Origin: Chlorophyllum brunneum
Taxonomy: Eukaryota > Basidiomycota > Agaricomycetes > Agaricales > Agaricaceae
NCBI GenBank assembly: GCA_963576785.1
Contig: OY756145.1
Location: 2,418,001-2,482,000 of the forward strand
Reading direction: 5' to 3'
Length of the DNA stretch: 64,000 bases
Part shown: positions 46,542 through 57,737 of the stretch, in pieces
How positions within the stretch are numbered: position 1 is the stretch's first letter
Layout of the letters: each line of letters opens with the position of its first letter
Made by a program: the position numbers and the translations under genes
Notes under the pieces: generated by a model
Seen by the model: only the letters and a program-made list of their open reading frames with translations
What the model was told of the DNA's origin: nothing
Database searches by the model: none

Positions 46542-48870
46542 CCGCCGTCCTCCTCCCACCATCACCATGATCATAATCCATGACGACATCCCTCGATATA
46601 TACTCTAGTGAACAGTGTTATCGAACGCCAGCGGCCTAAAGGAAGAACCATTCGTTCGCACGGTTCATCCGGAAATTACCTCAGGTATCGCTTTTTGCAG
46701 AACACGGTTACTATTAGATGCCTAATGTACACGGACAAGAGTGATATGTTGGATACAATCAACCCACGATTTGTGCGGCTTATTCATTGGACTGCGCTCG
46801 GGAGAGTCGACACCGCTGACATCGAAGGCGGCCGCCTGCGTGGAATATCGATAATAACCCCTCCCTTGACGACTTGAGACCTTTTGTCGGGAACCGAAAT
46901 AACAGGTAGTTTGATTGGTTATGTGTTATGGGCTTGGTCACTTCCAACGGGTTCAAAACCCGAAGAACTTCCAGGCGCTGTCTCATGAGAGCACACGATC
47001 CACTTTGAAACAGCGCCATGTCCAGACTTCCCGCGTTCGTTCGTAAATAAGAATGATTTGTGTTAGACAGGGATGGGATTAGCAGTATTATTTCGAACCC
47101 CTCCAAGCAAAAAGAAAAATCACTCCCAGCTGATGCCTGGAGAAGCAGTTCTAGTAGAACATTCATAACGGCGAACCCACCGACAAACCCGAAAAGCAGT
47201 GACACTCACGTCAGTAGACTCATTTATATGGTAGGGTGGCTGATGGGGGTTCAGCGAAGCATGCGCCGCCCTTATCAGTAAAAGGAACGCAGATGTATTT
47301 TCTTAATCGCTCGAAGCGTGGCCGGTGTTAGTCGGTCATCCGTGCCTCCGCTATCCGATTTCTGCGGTCGCTGAACATTTGTTTCATTTTCGGGAGGTGA
47401 GCGTAAAGGGCAATAGCAATCTACCAATAGAAGTATTTGTTTGTGATTTAAACTGTCCTATCAATGGTTCAGTCAGAGGGAATCATACGCGTGTAAGTCG
47501 ATGGGCTCTTCGGCTTGCTTTAGCCGGACTTTTACCCAGAGGAATGACCCGGTATGTGTGGAGTTCTCGGTATGTCAAGTTTTGTTAAGGGGAGTTTCCG
47601 GATTGTTGGGTCGTAATTATAGACCTGAAATGCCGCCCGTGCTTAGTGACTGATCAGCTTCTAACACATAGGGAACGCGGTGATAGAGAACTCGTAAGAC
47701 AGATGAGGTCCAATACCAAGAAAAGTTACCAACCCCCTGTTCTTTTAGAACTTACACTCTCTCATAGCTCGAAAATGTCAGGGGAACTGGTTTACGGGTG
47801 CTTTTCCATATATGGACTATATTTTTCGATTATTTTCTAACCATCAGAAAATCACTGGATTGCCCCTGCGGATATAGCAACTCGGATGTCCTGAGCCTCG
47901 AGCGCCACTTCAAAATTTCTTGTCAAGCTCCAAATGTTCCCCCACAAGCAAATCTTATTTTGGAGGAAAAACAGAAGCACGCCCCCATTCGAATACCGTT
48001 TCGCCCGCGTGGATAATCAGATGCTGGAGCCCACGAAATACGACAATTGCCTTGCCGAAAGGTAGGGTCGAACCGGAGAAAGCAAAGCACTGGAGGCACA
48101 TAATCCAGGGTCACGGGTGCAGCGATGCATGTCTAAGGCCTGGTCACCCAGCCAGGGGAATGATCATGTAATCGGCTTGCAAATATTCCGACTTGGCCTT
48201 ATTCGCCTGAGCAAGTAATGATAGGCCAAATAACCACTTCCAGGCATACGGGCAAGACGAGATCCGGTGCGATCCTAGATTACTGCACCTGCAGGTGTAA
48301 AGCATCATTTAATAGTCCCCATTCTCATATGAGGTTCTGTTTGCCGCAACAACCTGATCTGGTACTGTTCATAATTATCCTAGGTCAGCAGCTCAGCTTC
48401 CCTTTACACACGAGGCCAAATGGAATCATCACATCATCGTTACTTGGCTCATCCCTCAGCCTCCTCGAACTGCTGATATGAAAACTGTGTCGTGCTCAAC
48501 CTTATCAGGATGGACTAGGATCGGCAATGGGATCATTCTTCAACTTCAAGCTCAGCAGGTTACAAGGATGAAGCAAAGACGGCTTCATGATCAAATCAAC
48601 TCACAAGGTTTCTGCACATCATCGAGGAGCGACCGAATCGTGGGACAAAACTACCAGCCCCTTATCTGACACAGATCTCCGTCGTTTGGATCTGGAATGT
48701 CAAGGATTCTTGGTTGGATGTTCTTACTACCACCAGTACACAAGCCCGGTCCAACCGTGTAACTTAGATAGGACAAAGTCGCATAAAGATGGAGCGTACT
48801 GTGGTACTCCAGCCCAACAACATTGTACTTTCTTCCTCAGGACTGCTTCCACCTTTAGGTTCTTCACAAC
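46542..48870. other. 2.3 kb spacer without recognisable genes
   Basis: Only short, disconnected frames. One at about 47846-48013 contains DCPCGYSNSDVLSLERHF followed by KISC, a C-x-C...H...C pattern like the single zinc-finger tails of some transposon- or MYB-related fungal proteins; no start or partner exon could be attached. A perfect short palindrome-like stem with TTCAAA in the loop sits near 46950. No terminal repeats were noticed by eye. The last part holds the promoter of the FAD monooxygenase. Confidence 0.4.
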
Positions 48871-50844
48871 ATGCGTAGTTCCAGGGTACCACCGACACCG
48901 AGGTTACGAGTAGGCATTTGGTAAGTAGTGGTATAATCCATGGTCAGTTGTCTCTCTCTTATGAGTGAAATAGCGGCGCTGGCGTTGGTGGATTGGTTCT
49001 TGCAGGTGGGAGTTCTGTCACTCTCAATCAATTCATCGAATACAGATTAATGTTAACCGCGGTCTATAGTCGCATTGTCCAGGTATCCAGATATCGAAGT
49101 CGCGGTATACGAGTCTGCAGCGAAGCTCACAGAACTTGGTGCGGGCGTTGGTATCTTCCCGCGTACGCCACTACCTCCGTATGCTCACTAACGACTAATT
49201 GTTGCCATGGTGTACTTCCGCAGGGCCATGGGAAATTATACGGAAGCTTGATCTCGAAGAGGAGCTCCTTAAAGTAACTGAAATAAAACGTCAAGAAGGA
49301 CCAGGTGAATTTCTCATGTCTGAGGACAATAGAAGCTTCTGACACTTTGTTATGAGTTCGTACCTTTGTGTACCGCAAAAGCGATTGTCCGGAAGGAATG
49401 GAGTTCTATACTCTCATTACACAGGGTACGTCAACCCCACAATGGGTTCGTCATCGCCGTTGGAGCTCATTTGGGTTTCCGCTTGTGATTAGGGAATCTC
49501 ATGCTGTTCCACCGGTCGGACTTCCAGCAGGTTCTCCTAAGACGCCTCACTTCTACGTGCAAGACGTATTGCGGAAAGCGGCTTCGGGCATACACCCAGC
49601 GGCCTTCCGAACCCATTAAACTATTATTCGAAGATGGATCAACAGCAACCTGCGACGTGCTCATTGGGGCAGATGGTATCAAATCCGCGGTTCGAAAAAC
49701 CCTCATGACTGAGAAGGCACATTTCGCCCAATCAGAGGGACGGAGGGCCGAAGCAGCTGATTGCTTGGCTTCCATTGACCCAGTGTGGAGCGGCACTAAC
49801 TCGTATCGTGCGCTAATATCTGCTGATGTATTGCGAGCTCGGTATCCCAATCATCGTATTTTCACACAACCCATGCAGGTTCGTTGTCACTAAACCCTTC
49901 GTTTCTTACACCGGCGCGGATTTACTGATCTAACTCATGTCGTGCAGTACCTTGGGAAAAATGCCGTGAGTCTTGAGGTTCTTGACTGATGACAGTTTGC
50001 ATGTTTGCTGATTCTGTTGGAAGCATATTATTGCTTATCCCATCTCGAGAGGAAAGTTGATAAACTTTGTTGCATTTGTTTCGCGGCATGACAAAGAAAA
50101 CACGAAATTTAATGGCGCTTTGGTGGCACCAACCGATAGAGAGGAGATGGCAAGTCATTTTAGGAGATGGGAGCCCGAAGTCCAGGCCCTGATTAATGTA
50201 ACCTCCTCACGGGTTCTGTACTCGTGGCACACTTGCTGATCTTGTGAATCTTTTTCGTTAGTGTATTGACCAACCTTTACGATGGGCGATTCACACTGTC
50301 AAGCCTCTTTCAACGTTTGTAGATGGGCGTGTTGCAGTCATGGGGGATGCAGTATGTCCAACTTTCATTTCTTCGCCGAATGCACCATTCATCTGTATCC
50401 TTAGGCACACGGAATGGTACCAACCCAGGGCTCAGGTGCAGGACAAGCTATTGAGGTGCGGGTATAAATCCTCGGAACGCGAACCTCATCGCTTACTTCG
50501 GCGGAATTCAACCTTCCCTAAAATATCTACAGGATGCATTCATACTAGCTACAGTCCTCGGAAACCCCCAGACTGACGGGAGTAATGCTTCGATACAACG
50601 TGCCCTGAAGATATTTGACCTTGTTCGACGTCCGCGTGCTCTAGAGGTCCAGGAGCGATCAAGGCTGAACGGGCAATACTTTACGCTGATGTATCGTGAT
50701 GTCGATTTCTCGTCGTTACGGGGAGAGAAACTACACACTGAGCTTGTGGAGCTCATGGAGACGGTCAAACGGAACTGGGCCTGGACATGGACAACTTCGC
50801 CGAGGGATTCTTACGAGGAGGCCATACAACTATTAGAGTCATGA
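48871..50844 (+). CDS. FAD-dependent monooxygenase, salicylate-hydroxylase-like
   Basis: About ten exons, some 430 aa. Start at 48871: MRSSRVPPTPRLRVGIC, joined across an intron to GAGVGGLVLA (the GxGxxG dinucleotide fold) and then 'VALSRYPDIEVAVYESAAKL' and TELGAGVGIFPR. Later motifs: PWEIIRKLDLEEEL, RSDFQQVLLRRL, 'TATCDVLIGADGIKSAVRKT' (DG motif, NADH/FAD contact), VDGRVAVMGDAAHGM with VPTQGSGAGQAIEDAF (GD-x6-P FAD motif, spliced), and ending EEAIQLLES. Group A flavin monooxygenases of this type hydroxylate aromatic rings, often with decarboxylation of salicylate. No signal peptide, so cytosolic. Every junction tested keeps frame and no ORF-breaking change is seen. The substrate remains a guess. 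Confidence 0.9.
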
Positions 50845-51217
50845 TCGTGGCCAAGGGGATGCTGATTGTTCGTCTGGTTAAGTTTCGTGTGGCTTGGGTA
50901 TCATGCAGGACAGTTGTACGATAGCTCGATTTTTATCCTTGTTTTCTGGCACAGGTTTACGGACAAATCTGTCGATTTTTAACCACCACCTGACATCATC
51001 ACGTTGAACGCGTTGATGTCCTCCTTGTCCCCATAGCACCTGGTAACACTGGTTTCTCTTTCACTTTTTTTTTAACGATCAGAACAGCGTCCAGACTATA
51101 TAGCATAAAGTATGTACTATATTCGGAGTGTGGGAACTGTATCTGATAGAATTGATTTACGTTTATGTTGGTACAACTGTTCTTCCTACCCACCCGTAAC
51201 CTTTATCTGGAAACAGA
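50845..51217. other. short intergenic region
   Basis: 373 bp between the FAD monooxygenase stop and the TGS1 start, on the same strand. It holds one gene's 3' UTR and the other's promoter. A run of nine T lies near 51065. Nothing else is seen. Confidence 0.45.
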
Positions 51218-52410
<1,193 letters not shown>

Positions 52411-53114
52411 TAGAAGGAATATATAACACTGTCTTTATTTATTTATCCGATATATCCACTCTTTCCCCTCCACTCTCACTCATCACCGTTGAATTTACAC
52501 AAAAACCATACTATATGTCGAGTACACAATATATATGAACATGAACGGTTCTTTTGCTTCTTCTTCTACATATGCCGTCAATGCCGCAATGACGGGCGCG
52601 CACTCTTTTCGGGCTTAACGCGCCCTCGAGATTCACGGAACCGAATACCATTGTGTGTGTGTTTTTTTTTTGAATGAATACATGTTGGCAACGTTTATGG
52701 CAACCGTGAGTGAACTTTTTTTTTTTTTTTTGCTCATCTAGATGCGATATGAAGGGAGGGTGTTTGAATTTGAATTGAATTTGTTACTATGGATATGATT
52801 TAAGTGTATTTTGTTCTTTCAGGGTGTAATGTGATCCTGTGTTCCTCTAGGCTACCTTAAGGGTCTTGTGCATGGATGTTTCAGTACTTGTAGTTGAACA
52901 ACAGACTGATGGTGAGCGTTGGTGGGGGGTTGAACGCAGCTCTGAGTGATTTGGTATTGGGAAGGAAGCTAGCAAGCTACTTAGGCAGTGCCTTTTTGCA
53001 CCGATATATCCAGCCCTAGGTTCCGTGTCCTTAGACCATAAGACTCTCTCGTCGCTCCGACCACATAGAAATAGTCTATCATACAACTATCATTACACAT
53101 TCCTCCTACATACC
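52411..53114. other. convergent 3' region with T homopolymer
   Basis: About 700 bp between the stops of TGS1 (+) and the fungalysin-propeptide gene (-). It includes a 16-T run at 52716-52731 and a shorter T run near 52660. I looked here on the minus strand for the missing M36 protease domain (HExxH and flanking motifs) and found none. Confidence 0.5.
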
Positions 53115-53973
53115 TCAATGAGCAACATAATTGTCCACAGCTACGACTTTGCCCTCATGAGCATCTACATATGCCCGGAAATACGTTCCTTCAGAATCAT
53201 TGCGCACAGCAACGGAATAAACCAGCGTCGCTGGACCATCTTTGTTAGCGAGATATTCCAAAGATGATTTGTCAGCTGAAGTGGTAGTGGGGGGAGTGGT
53301 TGAAGAGGGTGGAACGTAGGTTCCGCGTAGAGTATCTTCTGCACTCTTGATTGCTGTTTGTAGTGTTATTGTAGGTGTTGGTGGTGATATTGTTGTTGTT
53401 GCTGTATGGAATGAATGAGTGAGATTGGTGAAAGATAGGGGGAGGAACGTACTGAGTGTGACGAATGAAGCGCTGAGGGAAACAACTTTGTTAAATCTGT
53501 TGAACGTAACGTGCGCTTCTGTGTTTGCGAATCTGATGCCATCCTAAAGTGTCATGGAGGATGAGTATCGAACAAAAGTTTCAGGGACGGGACACATACG
53601 AAAACTTGGTCGACAAAGGCATGTTTAGTGATATCATCTTCGTATCCACTACGATACCTCAACATGTCTGGATTGAGGGAGAAGCGTTCTGCAAGGAATG
53701 CAATAGACACTCCCTGTGCATCAAATTGCTCTCCTGAAGGCGTGAATCTCGAAACATCAAGACCCGATCCGAATGTCTACATAATCTGAGCATCAGTCAA
53801 TCTAGTACAAAGAAAGGAGGCATATATAAACGAACCTCGAATTTAGATTCTGGGCGCCAGGGCTCGAGTTGCGGACCGAGAGCAGAATTGTAATTAGTCG
53901 GTGGAGCGAAAAAGTTTGCCATTGTGAGTGAGAAGAGGAAGGTTAAGAAGGATGTTATCAAGAAGAGATGCAT
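53115..53973 (-). CDS. stand-alone fungalysin (M36) propeptide; protease domain absent
   Basis: Four exons give 230 aa with a clear secretion signal (MHLFLITSFLTFLFSLTMA). The body matches the propeptide of fungalysins, secreted M36 metalloproteases: 'ESKFETFGSGLDVSRFTPSG' region, FTP-type 'AFLAERFSLNPDMLRYRSGY', 'DDITKHAFVDQVFDGIRFAN', TEAHVTFNRFNKVVSLSASF, then after a Thr/Pro-rich linker the PepSY-like 'DGPATLVYSVAVRNDSEGTY' and 'FRAYVDAHEGKVVAVDNYVA', His, stop at 53115-53117. In full-length enzymes the zinc protease domain (HExxH) would begin right after this point; here a TGA ends the frame, and no HExxH-containing frame follows in the 700 bp downstream. Propeptides of this family inhibit and fold the protease, so this could be a free inhibitor/chaperone or a truncated pseudogene. 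It is divergent from VPS28, with starts 174 bp apart. The first intron uses a GTTCGT donor. Confidence 0.8.
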
Positions 53974-54147
53974 TTTATATCGGAACTCGTGTGCATGCGG
54001 GTGTTGTTTACTCAGCAAGAATGTAGTAGGAGGGTCAAGTGCGGAATGGGGAATGGTGAAGGCGGTGGTGAATGAGCGCATGTAAGCAGGCCGCAGCGCT
54101 TATGCCGAGGTCAGGCCCGAGTCCGCGTTTGTCGACCCTCTCACTCC

Positions 54148-54942
54148 ATGGCTAGCATCAACCTCGATGAAGATGTCCGACTATACACAAACAACACTGA
54201 ACGAGAGAAATACAATCTTCTCGCTACACTATTCGGTATCATCGTTGCACTAGAGTACCTCGAGAGAGCATACGTTCGGGACTCCATTACCGCCGCCGAG
54301 TGTGTCTACCCCTTTTGATCATCAGATATACATGCTAAGAAACGTTTCGCATAGAGATATTCGCCGGCATGTACGCGATTGTTATCGCAGTACAAGACGA
54401 TGCTTAAGTTAGTGGGCGATGAGGTGCCCTCAATCGAACAATTTATGACTCGCTATCGGGTAGGTTCCGCTATACTTGGGCTGGTGTTGATTGATTGATG
54501 ATTTGCTATATGGTAGATGGATAACCCTGCAGCGTTGCATCGGATTAAGGTTGGAGTTCCCGCAACGGTCGAGCATTCCAGCGAGGCGGGTCCAGAAACC
54601 GCGAAGCAAGTCGCTGAAACCACTCAGGTTCGTCCCTTACATCCCGATAAGAGTTTAAATGACATTGCTTTCCAGAGCTTCATCACATTCATGGATGCAC
54701 TCCGTCTAAATCTCAGAACAAAAGAAGAACTACATCCACTTCTACGAGACCTCGTCACAAGTTGTTCCAAGTTCAAAGGACATAAAGATTCTGAAGGTCG
54801 CAGCCGTATGGTTTCTTGGCTGATTACGCTTAATGGGATGCAAATCTCCGAGAGATTAAGTGACGAGCAGTCTCGTCAGTTATTATTTGACATAGAACAT
54901 GCGTATAACGAGTTTTTCCAAAGTCTTAGCACGAAACCCTAG
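54148..54942 (+). CDS. VPS28: ESCRT-I subunit VPS28
   Basis: Three exons, about 230 aa. Start MASINLDEDVRLYTNNTERE. The Vps28 N-terminal coiled-coil domain is obvious: REKYNLLATLFGII, 'ALEYLERAYVRDSITAAEYS', 'PACTRLLSQYKTMLKLVGDE', VPSIEQFMTRYRMDNPAAL. The C-terminal four-helix domain follows: 'FITFMDALRLNLRTKEELHP', LLRDLVTSCSKF, 'SRMVSWLITLNGMQISERLS', 'QSRQLLFDIEHAYNEFFQSL'. VPS28 pairs with VPS23 and VPS37 in ESCRT-I and binds ESCRT-II through its C-terminal domain, sorting ubiquitinated cargo into multivesicular bodies. Length and both domains are normal. Its stop is only about 80 bp before the NOL8-like start. Confidence 0.96.
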
Positions 54943-55021
54943 CTAATCAATTTTGTTTGGCATCATCCCCCGAAATAAACATATGCACAACGGTCAATAT
55001 GATCAACAAACGCTTTTGATC

Positions 55022-56953
55022 ATGGAACCTACAATCACGAAACGACTACACATCTCTGGACTCACACCCTCAATCTCGCAACAAGATTTATCCCAAAGAC
55101 TCTCAACATTTGGAAATCTGAAATCTCTAGATGGACTAGGACTTCTCGATGCAACAGGTCAACCCAAAAAGTTTGCCTACGCGACTCTCGAAGCAACACC
55201 CGCAAAACTATCCAAATGTCCGTCTCCACTTTCAATGAATTATCATACACTCCTGAACCTATGACACGAATTTACAGGTATTAATACACTCAGCGGTACA
55301 ATATGGAAAGGCGCAAAACTACGCTTAGGAGAAGCCAAACCCGACTTTCGCGAACGGTAAACATCAATATCCTCAAAAACCTACATATCACTTATACAAA
55401 CATCTCACACAGGATTAAAGCAGAGAATGAAAAAGCTGCACTACAACCTCCACCCAAAAAAAAATCTCGTTGGAAATTCGCTCCATACCATGCACGACAT
55501 GCAAAAGACATGACACCAGTCACACTCGAAACGGCTAAACTCAAAGGTGGTTGGGTCGTCACTCCTCTTGGTAGAATTCATCGACCATTAAGGATGAGAC
55601 CTTTAAGACCTTTACCCCCGCCGTCACTTTCTTCTTCTTCTACTGCTGCGAATGTGGTAAAGAAGAAGAAGAATGTGAAGGGTAAAGGATTAGTTGAGAG
55701 GAAACGGATGAAGAAATTTGATACGAGAGCTAGGAGACGCAAGATTGATATGACGAAATATGGGAGTGTGTATATTAAAGGAAGGTTTTTGGATGTGGAT
55801 CTTCCGGCTGGTGTGGGTCGTCGTGGTATCGTGAAGGATGTTCGGATGCGGTCTGAAGAGGAAAAAGACGAGGAAGATGACGAAGACGAAGAGAAGAGTG
55901 ATGACGAAGACGGAGAGGAAGAGGAAGAGGAAGAGGAGAGTGAAGATGAAGATGAAGATATGGCCGAAGAAAATGTCGACAAGAACAACGAGGACCAACT
56001 CACAATTTCAACTACACCCTCCAAAACTCTCATCAAAACTCTACCCCCCAATACAATCCTTAACCTCGACCTCGAAACAAAACAATCTTTCAATATCCTC
56101 ACTTCACTCTTCGGCAACGACGACGACGACGACTGGATAGGCAGAGAATCTCCAGGATCCGATATAGACGAAACAGATTTATTGCAACAAGAAACTCATA
56201 CGACTCAATCGAACGAGTATGAAATCGTTCCGCGAGATGGTGGTCGAGTGGAGATCAACAAACAGCCAACACATATGGAAGTCGATGAAGAAAGCCAAGT
56301 ACAAACTGATAAAGCCGAGAAAAAACAAGAAGTAACTTCGCAGGATGTAAAAGCTATTGTACAATCTCCTACAAACCTCAAAGACCTTTTCGCACCCACC
56401 GAAACCCAAGGTTCGTATCCCATTCAGGCTCACACACACACTAACCCCTCATCGAATAACAGGCGAATTCTCATTACTCAGTCACCTCAACCTTGACATT
56501 GACATCGACCTCGACGACGTTCCATTCCCGACTACACATAAAGTCGATGTTATAGACTTAGCAAATGAACCTACGCCTACTACCATCCCCACCACAGCAC
56601 CAAACCAAAAACAAAGTCAAAGTACATCTCAAATCACGTTGGATCCCTCAAAACCGCTGTTTTTCCCACTCACGCTTTTGGCGTCGCATCCTTCGGCTTC
56701 TTCAACTTCATTTCTTTCTAATCCTAACGCGAAGAACCGGCCAAAGGATTTATTTGATACACTTCAGGCGAGGGGCTTGGATTGGCGATCCTCTGGATTT
56801 TATAGGACCCAGAGCGAGGACGAGATTCGGCAGAGGTGGGAGGAACAGAAAGTTGAGTTGACGCACGGATGGAAGAAGCGGTGGAGAGAGGCAGGCAAGT
56901 TTGGAAGGAGAAGAGGGAGGAGTGGAGGAGATGGGAGAGCTTGGGATCCGTAG
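55022..56953 (+). CDS. RRM protein, NOL8-like nucleolar factor
   Basis: Four exons, about 580 aa. Start at MEPTITKRLHISGLTP (an in-frame ATG at 54983 is possible). The N-terminal RRM: RLHISGLTPSISQQDL, 'LSTFGNLKSLDGLGLLDATG', 'QPKKFAYATLEATPAKLSKC', INTLSGTIWKGAKLRLGEAK. This arrangement, with S-L-D-G-L-G after strand 1 and W-K-G-x-x-L-R, is typical of NOL8-type proteins in ribosome biogenesis. A basic region ('PPPKKKSRWKFAPYHARHAK', ERKRMKKFDTRARRRK) precedes a long E/D-rich acidic block (55857-55975). The C-terminal part has 'DTLQARGLDWRSSGFYRTQS', then DEIRQRWEEQ, and a basic GRRRGRSGG end. Acidic/basic block structure fits a nucleolar protein. The last intron starts with GTTCGT. Orthology to NOL8 is a strong inference from the RRM and layout. 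Confidence 0.8.
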
Positions 56954-57109
56954 TCGTCCACTTCATCATCGTCTGTGCATCTTGGTTAGGACAAGGGTCA
57001 CAATGGTCCAACATGCAGTGGGTTGTCGTTCGAAATGCTAAACTAGTCTGGTGAACAAATGAAATAATAAAATTGTTGCCCTGCTCTTCTCCGTACACCA
57101 CACCGCCCA

Positions 57110-57532
57110 CTAATCATTGCAACTGACCCTGAACTCCTTTGTGACGAGCGTCTCAGTCTCGGTAGAGACCCGAACTATGAGTTTTTCAACACCCTCCTTA
57201 GGGGTCACAATGAACGAGTCAGAAGTTTGGCGGATGGAGGCGGGGATGACAGGTTGAAGTTTCTGGAAGATGGGGTAAGATCCCACAACACACTACCATA
57301 GATAATCTACCTGGTCCACGACCTCGATGAAGACCACCTTGCGGGTCTCACTGACAATGTTGAACCTATCGCATCGAAGTCAGACGAACACAGTGAGGTC
57401 GAGTGGTAGATAGGTAGCATACTTTGCTTCTTTTTTGCAGCACAACTCGCCGGCACTTTCCTGGACTATGTCCAGAGCGGCGAGGGTAGCGGCGAGGGAG
57501 AGAAGAAGAGTAGAGATGGCGACGAGACGCAT
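57110..57532 (-). CDS. small secreted protein, 105 aa
   Basis: Three exons joined in frame: signal peptide MRLVAISTLLLSLAATLAA, mature part 'LDIVQESAGELCCKKEAKFN', then IVSETRKVVFIEVVDQ, KLQPVIPASIRQTSD, FIVTPKEGVEKLIVRV and an end at TKEFRVSCND. Mature protein is about 86 aa with three cysteines (an adjacent Cys-Cys pair and one at the C-terminus) and short beta-strand-like segments. I do not recognise a family. Secretion, small size and cysteines make it an effector-like or cell-surface candidate, but that is a class description only. A TATATAAA motif (57597-57590, minus strand) lies about 58 bp before the start. It is divergent from the IBtk-like gene, with a 205 bp gap. Confidence 0.7.
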
Positions 57533-57589
57533 TATAGAAGATGATAGAGTAGGAAGAAAGAGAATGTGAGGACTCTGCGGGACCCAGGC

Positions 57590-57597
57590 TTTATATA
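57590..57597 (-). promoter_or_regulatory. TATA box of the small secreted protein gene
   Basis: Reads TATATAAA on the minus strand, 58 bp upstream of the ATG at 57532. Good match and usual distance for a TATA-driven fungal gene. Confidence 0.45.
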
Positions 57598-57683
57598 TTG
57601 ATCCTGGGACTGGTTGTATGCACTCTGTGTCGTCATCGAATTCAGGAATGGCAACACGCACTCCAGATTTGGGCACGGAACAC

Positions 57684-57717
57684 GGTGGTAGCGCGGGTTC
57701 GATCCCCACGCTGGCCA
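57684..57717 (+). other. tRNA-like remnant (A-box-like and B-box motifs)
   Basis: GGTGGTAGCGC, like a tRNA D-arm/A-box end, is followed directly by GGGTTCGATCCCC, a near-perfect B box, and CTGGCCA, like an acceptor end plus A. The anticodon arm is missing and no 5' strand complementary to CTGGCC lies upstream, so this cannot be an intact tRNA. It may be a tRNA relic or an internal RNA polymerase III promoter in the gap between two divergent genes. Confidence 0.25.
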
Positions 57718-57737
57718 TGAGAGCACGGAGCTGACAT

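Noticed and set aside
46945..46965. T-arm-like stem-loop with TTCAAA loop
   Set aside because: No D-arm, anticodon arm or acceptor stem around it; probably chance.
42013..50844. P450 and FAD monooxygenase as a biosynthetic gene cluster
   Set aside because: They are separated by NUP53 and long empty spacers, and there is no core synthase, transporter or regulator.
55578..56117. Minus-strand Ser-rich ORF of 179 codons
   Set aside because: It is the antisense shadow of the E/D-rich acidic block of the NOL8-like gene.
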